DNA of 7,684 bases from Promethearchaeota archaeon (GCA_014729315.1 WJKD01000439.1:1-7684); one strand, 5' to 3'; positions 1 through 6,757 are shown, numbered from the stretch's first letter. Notes: generated by a model not told the origin, from the sequence alone. Numbers and translations: made by a program.

Positions 1-516
1 AATACAAAATTATCAAATACCCTTTCCGAATTATCCTCCCAACTTGAAGAAAAGAAGAAGTATCTAAACGAATTATATAATTCTATTAATGAAAAAAATA
101 AATTTATTGAAGAACTCAAGAAAAAGATTAAAAAACTCGAATCTGACTTGAGAGAAAAAGCCAAACGAAGTAAAGTATTGACCGAGAAATTAAGTTCTAT
201 AAAACCTAAAGAAAAAGAATTTGAATCCATCAAAGCACAATTAACTCAAAAAGAAAGTTTAGTTAAAAATTTGGAAGAACAAGTCCAATATCTTGAAAAC
301 GAGATTAAAAACGAAGCCGTTTCCAAATCTAAATATAAAAAGCTTAAAATTTTAGCTGAAAAAAAGGACGAAATAATCACAGAAAAAGAAAAAACTATTT
401 TTCAGGTTCAAAATAATCTTAAATCTGCTAATCAACAGATAACCGAGTTAGAACAGCGTTTGGAAACATTTAATTTAATGAAAAAGGACTTAGAGAAGAA
501 AGAGGAACGCATTTAA
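1..516 (+). CDS. Coiled-coil protein, 5'-truncated, upstream part of an interrupted gene
   Basis: The frame is open from the first base, so the true start lies outside the window; the TTG at 148 is internal. The visible 171 residues are almost entirely charged heptad-like sequence (Leu, Ile and Val spaced among Lys, Glu and Gln), with few Pro or Gly, no transmembrane segment and no catalytic motif. This is typical of a long parallel coiled coil of the kind seen in structural, SMC-like or cytoskeleton-associated proteins. The frame stops at a TAA (514-516) and continues in the same register, with the same coiled-coil character, to 882. The stop therefore looks like an interruption rather than a natural end. 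The sequence shows the coiled coil directly; its function cannot be deduced. Confidence 0.75.
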   Translation, partial: NTKLSNTLSELSSQLEEKKKYLNELYNSINEKNKFIEELKKKIKKLESDLREKAKRSKVLTEKLSSIKPKEKEFESIKAQLTQKESLVKNLEEQVQYLENEIKNEAVSKSKYKKLKILAEKKDEIITEKEKTIFQVQNNLKSANQQITELEQRLETFNLMKKDLEKKEERI

Positions 517-522
517 GACTTA

Positions 523-882
523 GTGTTGGAGATTGAGGAAAAAACCCAAAAGATCATAACACAGAAAGAATTCATGAACCAATTGGAAAGTAGGATTGAA
601 AAAGCCCAAAAAAATGTTGCTAAAGCAGAAATGGAATTAGAAGCAACAAAAGAAAAACTAAAAGAAAAAGAATTAGAAATTGAAAAATTAAGAGAGGATT
701 TGGAAGTTCTTAATGGCAAGTTATACGAAAGCGAACGGATTGAGGATAAAATTCTTAACGATCTACAAGACGAAAAAGATAAAAACTTGAAATTCGAGTC
801 AATGCTGGAAAAAAAAGATCAAGAGATAATTGACTTAAAAAAGAAAATTAAGATCATGCGAAGAAAATTACCAAAAGACTAA
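523..882 (+). CDS. Coiled-coil protein, downstream part of the interrupted gene
   Basis: This is the same reading frame as the preceding segment, separated from it only by TAA and two codons. The GTG at 523 is the first possible start after the stop, but no ribosome binding site stands at the right distance (the GAGG at 502-505 is too far), so independent translation is doubtful. The 119 residues are again a continuous charged coiled coil, ending in a basic tail (KKKIKIMRRK). A motif near the end (EKKDQEII) resembles one before the stop (EKKDEIIT), consistent with one repetitive rod protein. It is either the C-terminal half of a gene broken by a nonsense change, or the result of a base error. 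Function unknown. Confidence 0.65.
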   Translation: MLEIEEKTQKIITQKEFMNQLESRIEKAQKNVAKAEMELEATKEKLKEKELEIEKLREDLEVLNGKLYESERIEDKILNDLQDEKDKNLKFESMLEKKDQEIIDLKKKIKIMRRKLPKD

Positions 883-905
883 GCTTTAATTAGCAAATCG
901 TATCC

Positions 906-920
906 TTTATGGTTTTTTAA
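906..920 (+). terminator. Oligo-T terminator after the coiled-coil gene
   Basis: A T6 run (913-918) lies about 30 bases after the TAA at 880-882, inside a T-rich stretch. This is the usual archaeal termination signal. No strong hairpin is visible. Confidence 0.45.
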
Positions 921-960
921 GGAAAATAAAAATCAAAAATTAAAATAAAAAGCGAAAAAG
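921..960 (-). terminator. T-rich terminator of gelsolin gene A
   Basis: Read on the minus strand, the bases just after the stop codon of the gelsolin-zinc ribbon gene contain five successive runs of four or five T. This matches archaeal oligo-T termination, and with the plus-strand T6 it separates two convergent genes. Confidence 0.6.
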
Positions 961-974
961 AAATTAATCAAGTG

Positions 975-2051
975 TTATTTTTCTCGCCACACACATCCGC
1001 ATTGTCCACATCTATATTTCTTACCATACATACGGGGATAATCTAAGATTATGTTGGTCTTGTCGGTTGATTCGTGAATAAGGGACTTATTATCGTTTCC
1101 ACATTTTGGACAAGCTCTTCTTCCCTCAGATTTTTCGATAGTCATTATACTTTCGTCGGTCTGCCCGGGCATTCCGGGAGCTGCGCTCGATGATATTTCT
1201 GACTTAATTTGTGCAGCAGGAGCAGGAGCGCTACTTGGTTCTTCCTTAGCCTCTGGCTTTGGTTCCTCTTTTTTAACTTCAGGAGTAGGTTTTTCCTTCG
1301 CTGCTTCGGTGATCGTAGATTTTATTTCTGTTTTAATCTCGTCTGCTGCCTTATCGGCAGTTGTTTCTGGTTCCAGTTCAGATTCGGCTCTTAATTGAAC
1401 CGCGTCTGACTCTTTGTAGTCCTCTCCTCTTTCTAAGGCTTTAATAAATTCAAGATCGTCTCCTTCTTCAAAAATCTCTTCATTTTGAAGCCCTGGTCGA
1501 TCGGCATCAATCTTTCTTGCCCATTGTCCAGATTTTATTTTTTCTTTAACATTACACGCATTTCCTTGCCACACATATACTTTGTTACCGAGGTCTGCAA
1601 TGAAGCAGTCTTCCGAATCCAAGGAATCCTTTGAATAAGGTACTTGTACCATCTTCATGGTATTGATGTCTTCAAACTCTTCCGAAGACACTCTGTATAA
1701 TACATTTTTATGCTCAGCGAATTGCGCCCAATCACCTGTTACGACATCTTTCAACATTGTTTTGGCAATATTTTGCTCGACAATCTTCATGGCTCCCATC
1801 TTCGCAACAGCTTGCAGAAATTCGGGAGTTTCCTGTCCTTGGTCGACTGTAATTATCTTTGCGGCACCCCCACGCTCTTGGTCTAAACTTCTTGCCTGCG
1901 CAGCTCCGGTAGTCTTTTCGTCGACCGAACATTTTGAACCAATCCACACGTAGATCGTTCTTTCGTCATCAAGAAGGTAGACATCGCCGGTTGAAAATAT
2001 GGGCTTGCTGATTTCGTTAAGTTCACCTTTATTAATAAGAAATAATTTCAT
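975..2051 (-). CDS. Two-domain gelsolin protein with C-terminal TFIIS-like zinc ribbon (gelsolin A)
   Basis: Gelsolin domains bind actin monomers or filament ends, often with calcium. Numbering from the ATG at 2051 (358 residues), domain 1 covers about 1-100, with FSTGDVYLLD, IYVWIG and SVDEKT. Domain 2 covers about 116-212, with VLYRVS, VPYSKDSLDSEDCF, VYVWQG and NVKEK. G22/D23 with E45, and D148 with E170, sit where gelsolins form type II calcium sites. Residues 225-310 are a low-complexity Ala/Pro/Lys/Glu linker, probably disordered. Residues 314-358 form a C4 zinc ribbon (CPKC at 314-317, CGQC at 348-351) ending in WREK, as in TFIIS and archaeal TFS. An in-frame ATG 12 bases upstream (2063) would add four residues, but the paralogue starts at the position of 2051 and the GGATG-containing leader fits that start. 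The partner is probably Asgard actin, an inference from the family; the role of the zinc ribbon is unknown. No signal peptide is seen, so it is cytosolic. Confidence 0.92.
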   Translation of the reverse strand: MKLFLINKGELNEISKPIFSTGDVYLLDDERTIYVWIGSKCSVDEKTTGAAQARSLDQERGGAAKIITVDQGQETPEFLQAVAKMGAMKIVEQNIAKTMLKDVVTGDWAQFAEHKNVLYRVSSEEFEDINTMKMVQVPYSKDSLDSEDCFIADLGNKVYVWQGNACNVKEKIKSGQWARKIDADRPGLQNEEIFEEGDDLEFIKALERGEDYKESDAVQLRAESELEPETTADKAADEIKTEIKSTITEAAKEKPTPEVKKEEPKPEAKEEPSSAPAPAAQIKSEISSSAAPGMPGQTDESIMTIEKSEGRRACPKCGNDNKSLIHESTDKTNIILDYPRMYGKKYRCGQCGCVWREK

Positions 2052-2068
2052 TCTTACATCCATCCTTT
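2052..2068 (-). promoter_or_regulatory. Ribosome binding region deciding the start of gelsolin A
   Basis: The minus strand reads AAAGGATGGATGTAAGA directly before the ATG at 2051. The GGATG elements lie 5-10 bases upstream and fit a weak Shine-Dalgarno site for that ATG. For the other candidate ATG (2063) the AAAGG touches the start codon with no spacing. Leader and start align with those of gelsolin B (15 of 19 bases), supporting 2051. Confidence 0.5.
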
Positions 2069-2090
2069 ATTTTGTTTTTTTTCTCTATAG

Positions 2091-2106
2091 GATATATTTA
2101 TTATAA
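2091..2106 (-). promoter_or_regulatory. TATA box of gelsolin A
   Basis: On the minus strand TTATAATAAATATATC lies about 45 bases before the start codon. With the usual 25-base spacing, transcription would begin near 2070, giving a short leader of about 20 bases that contains the GGATG ribosome binding region. Confidence 0.5.
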
Positions 2107-2123
2107 CTTCATATTTATAAAAA

Positions 2124-2151
2124 TCTTAAGAATTTTTACCGATTCTTAGGA
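2124..2151. repeat. Inverted repeat upstream of the gelsolin A promoter
   Basis: Arms TCTTAAGAAT (2124-2133) and ATTCTTAGGA (2142-2151) are complementary at 9 of 10 positions around an 8-base spacer. The repeat lies just upstream of the TATA box of gelsolin A, so it may be an operator for a dimeric regulator; this is inference. In such AT-rich DNA a chance origin cannot be excluded. Confidence 0.4.
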
Positions 2152-2343
2152 CAAAAATCAAAGTTATAATATAGTTCATTACAAAATGAATAGAAACACA
2201 CTAATTTAAATCGTGATGTTTTTCGTAAAATATTATTCAAAATAGCGAAGGTTTATACTCTCTCTAAAATTTTTTGGAAATACTGGAATGAGATAGTTTT
2301 TCTATAAAATAAACGAGAATAATTCAAAATAATTGGAATCTAA

Positions 2344-2544
2344 TCAATATAGTCCATTCTCGCTACATTTCTTTCTTGCCAATCTAAGCTTGATTAATTT
2401 CTCAAGTCGCTTTCTTATCGCATCGATAACGAATTCTGTATGGGATCGATACTCCAATCCTGGAATTCTGCCAATTTCCCGATTGCTTTCATCAATAAGA
2501 TTACTTGGGATATTTACTGCCGTGTGGTCTGTTATGATCGATTT
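2344..2544 (-). pseudogene. Ribbon-helix-helix (CopG/MetJ-type) DNA-binding protein, start lost or frameshifted
   Basis: The minus strand encodes a short protein with the full ribbon-helix-helix pattern: strand HTAVNIP, helix SNLIDESNREIG, turn YRSHTEF, and helix VIDAIRKRLEKLIKLR, followed by a basic tail and TGA. Ribbon-helix-helix dimers insert the paired strands into the DNA major groove and mostly act as repressors or antitoxins. No toxin gene is visible next to it. The frame has no ATG, GTG or TTG before the fold: a TAA lies at 2545-2547, and the nearest candidate is an ATA at 2535 (63 residues). Adding one A to the T6A5 run (minus strand, 2552-2542) would join the fold to an open frame with a TTG at 2576 (about 76 residues). 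It is either a frameshifted pseudogene, a gene with a rare start codon, or a homopolymer error. The fold call is fairly sure; functionality is not. Confidence 0.6.
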
Positions 2545-2681
2545 TTAAAAAATTCTTTATTTGTATTATTTCTCAATATGGTAGCATTTACAAAAAGACA
2601 TCGAGTTTTTTGGTTTTTTTTCAAATAATATAGAAATAGAATAAAATTATTTAAACAAGAGAAAAAAACATTATATCAAAG

Positions 2682-2689
2682 TATATTTT
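2682..2689 (+). promoter_or_regulatory. Possible TATA box of the ThDP enzyme gene
   Basis: TATATTTT is centred about 22 bases before the ATG at 2707. That would place transcription at or next to the start codon, that is, a leaderless mRNA, which fits the absence of a Shine-Dalgarno site there. An alternative TATA-like stretch lies at 2641-2655. Confidence 0.35.
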
Positions 2690-2706
2690 CTTAAAAGTGC
2701 GAAAAA

Positions 2707-4416
2707 ATGAACGAAAAAAGACACCTAATTAATGGAGGCGACATACTAGTAAGATGCCTTTTGGAAGAACAAGTTCAATATCTTTTTGGTCTTCCAGGAG
2801 GACAACTTTTAAATATGTACGATGCTGTTTATCGATGGGGTAAAGAACATGGAATTGAAACCGTTTTATTTAGACACGAACAAGCCGCAGCTCACGCTGC
2901 TGATGCGTACGCAAGAGTAACAAATAAAATTGGAGTTTGTTTCGGAACTGTTGGACCAGGAGCTCTTCATCTTATGCCAGGAGTTGGTGCTGCGTGGGCG
3001 GATAACATTCCAATTATCGCTATTGTCCCGCAAGTTAATTATAAATATATAGATCGGTTCATGCTCCAAGGTAATCTTGACCAACTGACTATGTTTAAAC
3101 CAATTACTAAATATCAAAAGAGCGTTCGTGAAGCAGAAAGTATCCCCGATGCGGTTCAAAAAGCGTTTCGAGAGATTAGTACTGGTCGTTCCACGCCGGC
3201 ATTAATCGAAATCTATGTAAATGCTTTAGAACAAGAAATTGAAGAGGATCAGGTTAAAATTTTACCATCTAATTCTTATAGAGTATCTTTTAAACCAGGA
3301 ATAGATCAATCGTTAGTCAGTCAAGCTTTTGAAATGTTAGCAAATGCAGAAAAACCTTTGATCGTTTCAGGTGGGGGTGTACTAAGAGCTGAAGCTTGGA
3401 ATGAATTAAAAATGTTTGCAGAATATATGCAAATTCCCGTTATTACCTCAATGATGGGGATAGGGACGATCTCTAACGATTCTAAATGTTTTTTAGGATC
3501 TACCTTAGCAAACACTCCAATTCAAGTACCAACTAGTGCCGATGTGATTTTAGCTCTTGGTTGTAAATTCTCTTATACAATGGGATACGGTATGGAACCT
3601 TTTTGGAATGATAAACAAGATTTAATTCAAGTCGATATTGATCCAACGATTATTGGTCGTCAAAAACCGATAAAACTAGGAGTAGTAGGAGATTGCAAGG
3701 TATTTTTAGAAAAACTCATTATGGAAGCAAAAAATATTGAAAAAATAAAATATTCAACTTGGCTAGAAGAATTAAGAGTGGCAAAAGCGAAGTCTAATGA
3801 AAAAATAAAGAAGAAATCTTTAAAAGGAGGATCTCCTATTCCCTCAAGAAGACTGGTTAAAGAAGTGTTCGAATTTATGGAGGACAATGCAATTCTAATT
3901 ATCGATGGAGGAGAGATCGAAGCTTTTGCCTTAGAACAAATAGATTTATACAAACCACGAAGGCCTCTTTCCACTTTAATCGCTACGGGAATGGGACATT
4001 TAGGTGTATCAATCCCATATGGCATTGGTGCTAAATTAGCTGCGCCAAAAAAGCAAGTAATATCTATTTCGGGTGATGGAGCTTTCATGTTCAATACGCA
4101 AGATTTAGAGACTGCGGTTAGATTAAAACTGGATAATTTAATTTACGTAGTTGCTAACAACAATGTTTGGGGGTCGATGAAATCACTACAAAAATTATCT
4201 CAAAAAAAAAGATATATTGATGTTAATTTTTCAGGATTCAATTATGCTAAATGCGCAGAAGGATATGGATGCTACGGTGAACAAGTGTCTGACCCAGACG
4301 AAATCAAAAACGCACTCAAACGAGCAAAAAAATCTGGTAAACCTGCAATCATCGATGTGATAAACAAATGGGAGACAAGCGATACCACGAAGTTACTAAC
4401 TTCTGTGAGTATGTAA
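2707..4416 (+). CDS. Thiamine-diphosphate-dependent enzyme, acetolactate synthase-like family
   Basis: At 569 residues this has the normal length and three-domain order of the family. The N-terminal Pyr domain (about 1-175) has FGLPGG at 27-32 and the catalytic glutamate E58 in RHEQAAAH, which activates the cofactor. A central domain (about 200-345) follows, then the PP domain (about 375-555) with the cofactor motif SGDGAF at 455-460 ending at NNN 484-486, which binds the Mg-diphosphate. Family members cleave or join 2-oxo acids or 2-hydroxyacyl-CoA. True acetolactate synthases normally carry a GMVxQWQ-like motif after the NN; here the segment reads GSMKSLQK. No ilvN regulatory subunit or ilvC lies nearby, so the acetolactate activity is not assured. 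The central stretch ADVILALGCKFSYTMGYG is reminiscent of 2-hydroxyacyl-CoA lyases and oxalyl-CoA decarboxylases, leaving those as alternatives. The substrate is unknown. Cytosolic, with no signal sequence. Confidence 0.88.
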   Translation: MNEKRHLINGGDILVRCLLEEQVQYLFGLPGGQLLNMYDAVYRWGKEHGIETVLFRHEQAAAHAADAYARVTNKIGVCFGTVGPGALHLMPGVGAAWADNIPIIAIVPQVNYKYIDRFMLQGNLDQLTMFKPITKYQKSVREAESIPDAVQKAFREISTGRSTPALIEIYVNALEQEIEEDQVKILPSNSYRVSFKPGIDQSLVSQAFEMLANAEKPLIVSGGGVLRAEAWNELKMFAEYMQIPVITSMMGIGTISNDSKCFLGSTLANTPIQVPTSADVILALGCKFSYTMGYGMEPFWNDKQDLIQVDIDPTIIGRQKPIKLGVVGDCKVFLEKLIMEAKNIEKIKYSTWLEELRVAKAKSNEKIKKKSLKGGSPIPSRRLVKEVFEFMEDNAILIIDGGEIEAFALEQIDLYKPRRPLSTLIATGMGHLGVSIPYGIGAKLAAPKKQVISISGDGAFMFNTQDLETAVRLKLDNLIYVVANNNVWGSMKSLQKLSQKKRYIDVNFSGFNYAKCAEGYGCYGEQVSDPDEIKNALKRAKKSGKPAIIDVINKWETSDTTKLLTSVSM

Positions 4417-4496
4417 TTTCATTCGATTTGTTAATAATAAATTTATAATAAATACTTATTTGATTTTAAACCATTTCTCAGTGGAATAGATATAAG

Positions 4497-4508
4497 AAAA
4501 AAAAAAAA
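4497..4508 (-). terminator. T12 terminator of gelsolin gene B
   Basis: A run of twelve T on the minus strand begins about 34 bases after the TAA of gelsolin B. This is a strong archaeal-type terminator in the 126-base gap between two convergent genes. For the plus-strand ThDP gene only weaker T-rich sequence (4440-4470) is seen. Confidence 0.65.
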
Positions 4509-4542
4509 GGAAGAGTATATTTTTTATTAGGCATTCAATCGC

Positions 4543-5229
4543 TTAGTCTATCTCAGATTCAGCCTTCAATTGTACATATTTTGAATGATCTTTATAATCT
4601 GCTCCTCTTTCTAACGCAGCGATAAAATCTTCGTCGTCTCCTTCTTCAAAAATTTTTTCGTTTTGCTCACCTGGCCGATCGGCGTCTAACTTTCGAGCCC
4701 ATTGCCCCGACTTAAATTTTTCCTTTACATTGCATTCCTTTCCATGCCAGATGAATATATCAATACCCAAATCAGCAATGAAACAATCTTCTGAATCCAA
4801 CGAATCTTTGGAAAACGGAACCTGCACCATTTTCATGGCGTTTATGTCTTCAAACTCCTCTGAAGATACACGATACAACACGCTTTTCCAATCGTTATAA
4901 CCTGCAAATTCATTGGTGTCGACATCTTGAAGCATGGTTTTCGCAATGTTTTTTTCTACTATTCTCATTGGTCCCAGGGTTCCAACTAGCTCTAAAAATT
5001 CGGGAGTTTCCTCTCCTTGGTCGATGGTAATAAGCTTTGCTATTCCTTTTCGAGCCTCGTCCAAAGATCGAGCTTCGGCAGCCCCGCACGTTTTTTCGTC
5101 CACTGAGCACTTAGAGCCGACCCATACGTAAACTTGCTTGTCGTTGTCTAATACATAGACGTCTCCTGTGGAAAAATAAGGTTTCGAAATCTCCTCAAGC
5201 TTTCCTTGATTAACCATGTATAATTTCAA
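4543..5229 (-). CDS. Two-domain gelsolin protein (gelsolin B)
   Basis: This 228-residue protein consists only of two gelsolin domains. Domain 1 (about 1-100) has FSTGDVYVLD, VYVWVG and SVDEKT; domain 2 (about 116-212) has VLYRVS, VPFSKDSLDSEDCF, IFIWHG and NVKEK. Calcium-site candidates are G22/D23 with E45, and D148 with E170. Hand alignment with gelsolin A gives about 160 identical positions in 228, with the highest conservation at the start of domain 2 (28 of 30). B ends where the linker of A begins and lacks the zinc ribbon. It matches the 2DGel type described from Asgard archaea, which acts on actin filaments. The start is a TTG, chosen because GAGGAG lies 8 bases before it and the residues after it align with MKLF of gelsolin A. 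It is followed by a T12 terminator and preceded by its own promoter, so it is probably transcribed alone. Confidence 0.92.
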   Translation of the reverse strand: MKLYMVNQGKLEEISKPYFSTGDVYVLDNDKQVYVWVGSKCSVDEKTCGAAEARSLDEARKGIAKLITIDQGEETPEFLELVGTLGPMRIVEKNIAKTMLQDVDTNEFAGYNDWKSVLYRVSSEEFEDINAMKMVQVPFSKDSLDSEDCFIADLGIDIFIWHGKECNVKEKFKSGQWARKLDADRPGEQNEKIFEEGDDEDFIAALERGADYKDHSKYVQLKAESEID

Positions 5230-5237
5230 ATTAACAT

Positions 5238-5243
5238 CTCCTC
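5238..5243 (-). promoter_or_regulatory. Shine-Dalgarno site deciding the TTG start of gelsolin B
   Basis: The minus strand reads GAGGAG, then eight bases, then TTG. This is the clearest ribosome binding site in the window. The ATG overlapping its end opens only a four-codon frame (ATG TTA ATT TGA) and cannot be the start. Confidence 0.7.
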
Positions 5244-5275
5244 AAATAATATCCTTGTATGCTTAACAATAGAAA

Positions 5276-5287
5276 TTATATAAAAAG
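5276..5287 (-). promoter_or_regulatory. TATA box of gelsolin B
   Basis: The minus strand reads CTTTTTATATAA about 50 bases before the TTG start. A transcription start 25 bases further on (near 5256) would leave a leader of about 27 bases carrying the GAGGAG site. It lies in the 148-base gap after the aminotransferase gene, so gelsolin B has its own promoter. Confidence 0.6.
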
Positions 5288-5377
5288 TTTAACAAATGAA
5301 AAAATGAGAGGAGTTGAATTGAAAACAATATAGAAAATAAAATTAATAAGAAAATTATACCAATTTTTCGATATTAT

Positions 5378-6757
5378 TTAGAAATCCTTTAGAGCTTGCT
5401 TGATCCTGTTGACAAATTCTGGTATCTTATCAACATCAATCGAACAATACGCAATTCGGATACCATTGATATTTTCTGCTGGTTTTTCGCTCGGGATTAC
5501 GCCTATTTTGTACTTTTTGAGGAGATGATCAGCGAATTCCGTTGCTTTGATTTTTTCAGGATTGAGATTCACAAAGAGGAAGAATCCTCCGGAATTTGGA
5601 TCGACCGATATGTTTGGGTCTTCAATTTTCGTAAACTCTTGATTGATCTTATCGTAGCGGTTTTTTAAAAGCGAAATAATTTTATTCCTTTTTTCAATGA
5701 TTTTTTCAATTCCAACTTCTTCAAATAATTTTTTTGTGAGGGACTGATAAAAACTATTACAGTTTGAAATACTACTTCGGTTTAATCCCTCGAGCTTATT
5801 ATTTATTTCACTTTTTAAGGTTTCAAGTTCAGTTGAATCATTTACCCATTTAGGTTTAAGTCCAATGGTGACAAATCCTATCCTTCCTCCGTACATTAGA
5901 AATTCCTTTGAGATTCCGTCTAATTTAATTGGAATAATGTCATCGTCAAGCTGATGTAAGTTGTAAAAGAGCGATCGGTTCAATACCTCTTCTGAATATA
6001 TATAAGGCTCGTAAGCGTCGTCAACAAGCACGATAAATGGCATATTCAGAGATTTTTGGGTTCTCTGAAGTGTTTCTATAATCTCTGTAGCCTCTTGCTC
6101 AGTTGGGATATATCCCGTTGGATTATTTGGAAAATTAAGAATCATTACTATTTTATTTTGCTGATCTGCTACTTCTCCTATAGATTGCTCTAACCCTTCG
6201 AGATTGATTTTTTTTCCTTTAAAATAATCAAATGACTTTATTTTTGCTCCGAGATTTCTCACAATTATGTTATCGTAATTGCCCCATCGTTTATTGGGAG
6301 ATATAATTTGTTCTCCGGGATTTAAAAACATAGAGCAGCTTAAGTAAATTGCGTTAGTAATTCCACCCGTGGTTATTGGATCGGTAATTCCTTCTTTTAG
6401 TCTCGATAATTCCTCTTTATCATCATTTTCGTCATAATTCGATTTCTTTACAATCCAATCTTTCCAGATTTCTCGAATTCCCGTTAACCCTCCAATGGAC
6501 GAATAGGGAACCAAATCTCTCACAGTGAGCGTTGTAAATTTTTTTATATCTTCAATGTAGCATGGTAACCATTCTTCAGAACCATCACCAACGAAGTCCT
6601 TCTCGTATGCAAACGCACTCCCGATTGTTCCTACAATCTCAGCTTCCTTTTTTGCTCTTCCCGACCAATAAAAGATTCCATCGGGTAAAAAGATCCTTTT
6701 GGCTAAATCCGAAAAGGCATCATATAAAGGGGTCTTTTGAAGTATCTTAAATTCCAT
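5378..6757 (-). CDS. Class I/II PLP-dependent aminotransferase
   Basis: This is a complete 459-residue fold-type I aminotransferase. It transfers an amino group between an amino acid and a 2-oxo acid using pyridoxal phosphate. Visible landmarks: TTGGITNAI (129-137) in the cofactor phosphate loop; W158 in NKRWGNY, where the pyridine ring is stacked; N212 in NFPNNPTGY (208-216); D246 and Y249 in VDDAYEPY, which hold the pyridine nitrogen and hydroxyl; the Schiff-base lysine K284 in GISKEF; R292 in YGGRIGF for the phosphate; and R434 in NGIRIAY, the substrate carboxylate arginine. All key residues are present, so it should be active. Aspartate, aromatic and branched-chain specificities share these motifs, so the substrate is not assigned. 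No Shine-Dalgarno site precedes the ATG, which suggests a leaderless mRNA. Gelsolin B lies 148 bases downstream on the same strand with its own promoter. Confidence 0.9.
   Translation of the reverse strand: MEFKILQKTPLYDAFSDLAKRIFLPDGIFYWSGRAKKEAEIVGTIGSAFAYEKDFVGDGSEEWLPCYIEDIKKFTTLTVRDLVPYSSIGGLTGIREIWKDWIVKKSNYDENDDKEELSRLKEGITDPITTGGITNAIYLSCSMFLNPGEQIISPNKRWGNYDNIIVRNLGAKIKSFDYFKGKKINLEGLEQSIGEVADQQNKIVMILNFPNNPTGYIPTEQEATEIIETLQRTQKSLNMPFIVLVDDAYEPYIYSEEVLNRSLFYNLHQLDDDIIPIKLDGISKEFLMYGGRIGFVTIGLKPKWVNDSTELETLKSEINNKLEGLNRSSISNCNSFYQSLTKKLFEEVGIEKIIEKRNKIISLLKNRYDKINQEFTKIEDPNISVDPNSGGFFLFVNLNPEKIKATEFADHLLKKYKIGVIPSEKPAENINGIRIAYCSIDVDKIPEFVNRIKQALKDF

Larger units (their letters stand above)
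2064..2706. other. Intergenic region between gelsolin A and the ThDP enzyme gene
   Basis: This 643-base AT-rich stretch holds the gelsolin A promoter and an inverted repeat on its left, a decayed ribbon-helix-helix reading frame in the middle (minus strand), and the probable promoter of the ThDP gene on its right. Between 2152 and 2343, and between 2577 and 2680, I see nothing beyond AT-rich sequence. Confidence 0.7.

Noticed and set aside
1209..1394. Plus-strand Phe/Arg/Trp-rich frame
   Set aside because: It is the antisense of the low-complexity linker of gelsolin A; its composition is explained by complementary Lys/Glu/Ala codons.
2333..2548. Plus-strand hydrophobic open frame resembling a membrane peptide
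   Set aside because: It is the antisense shadow of the ribbon-helix-helix frame, whose fold pattern on the minus strand is far more convincing.
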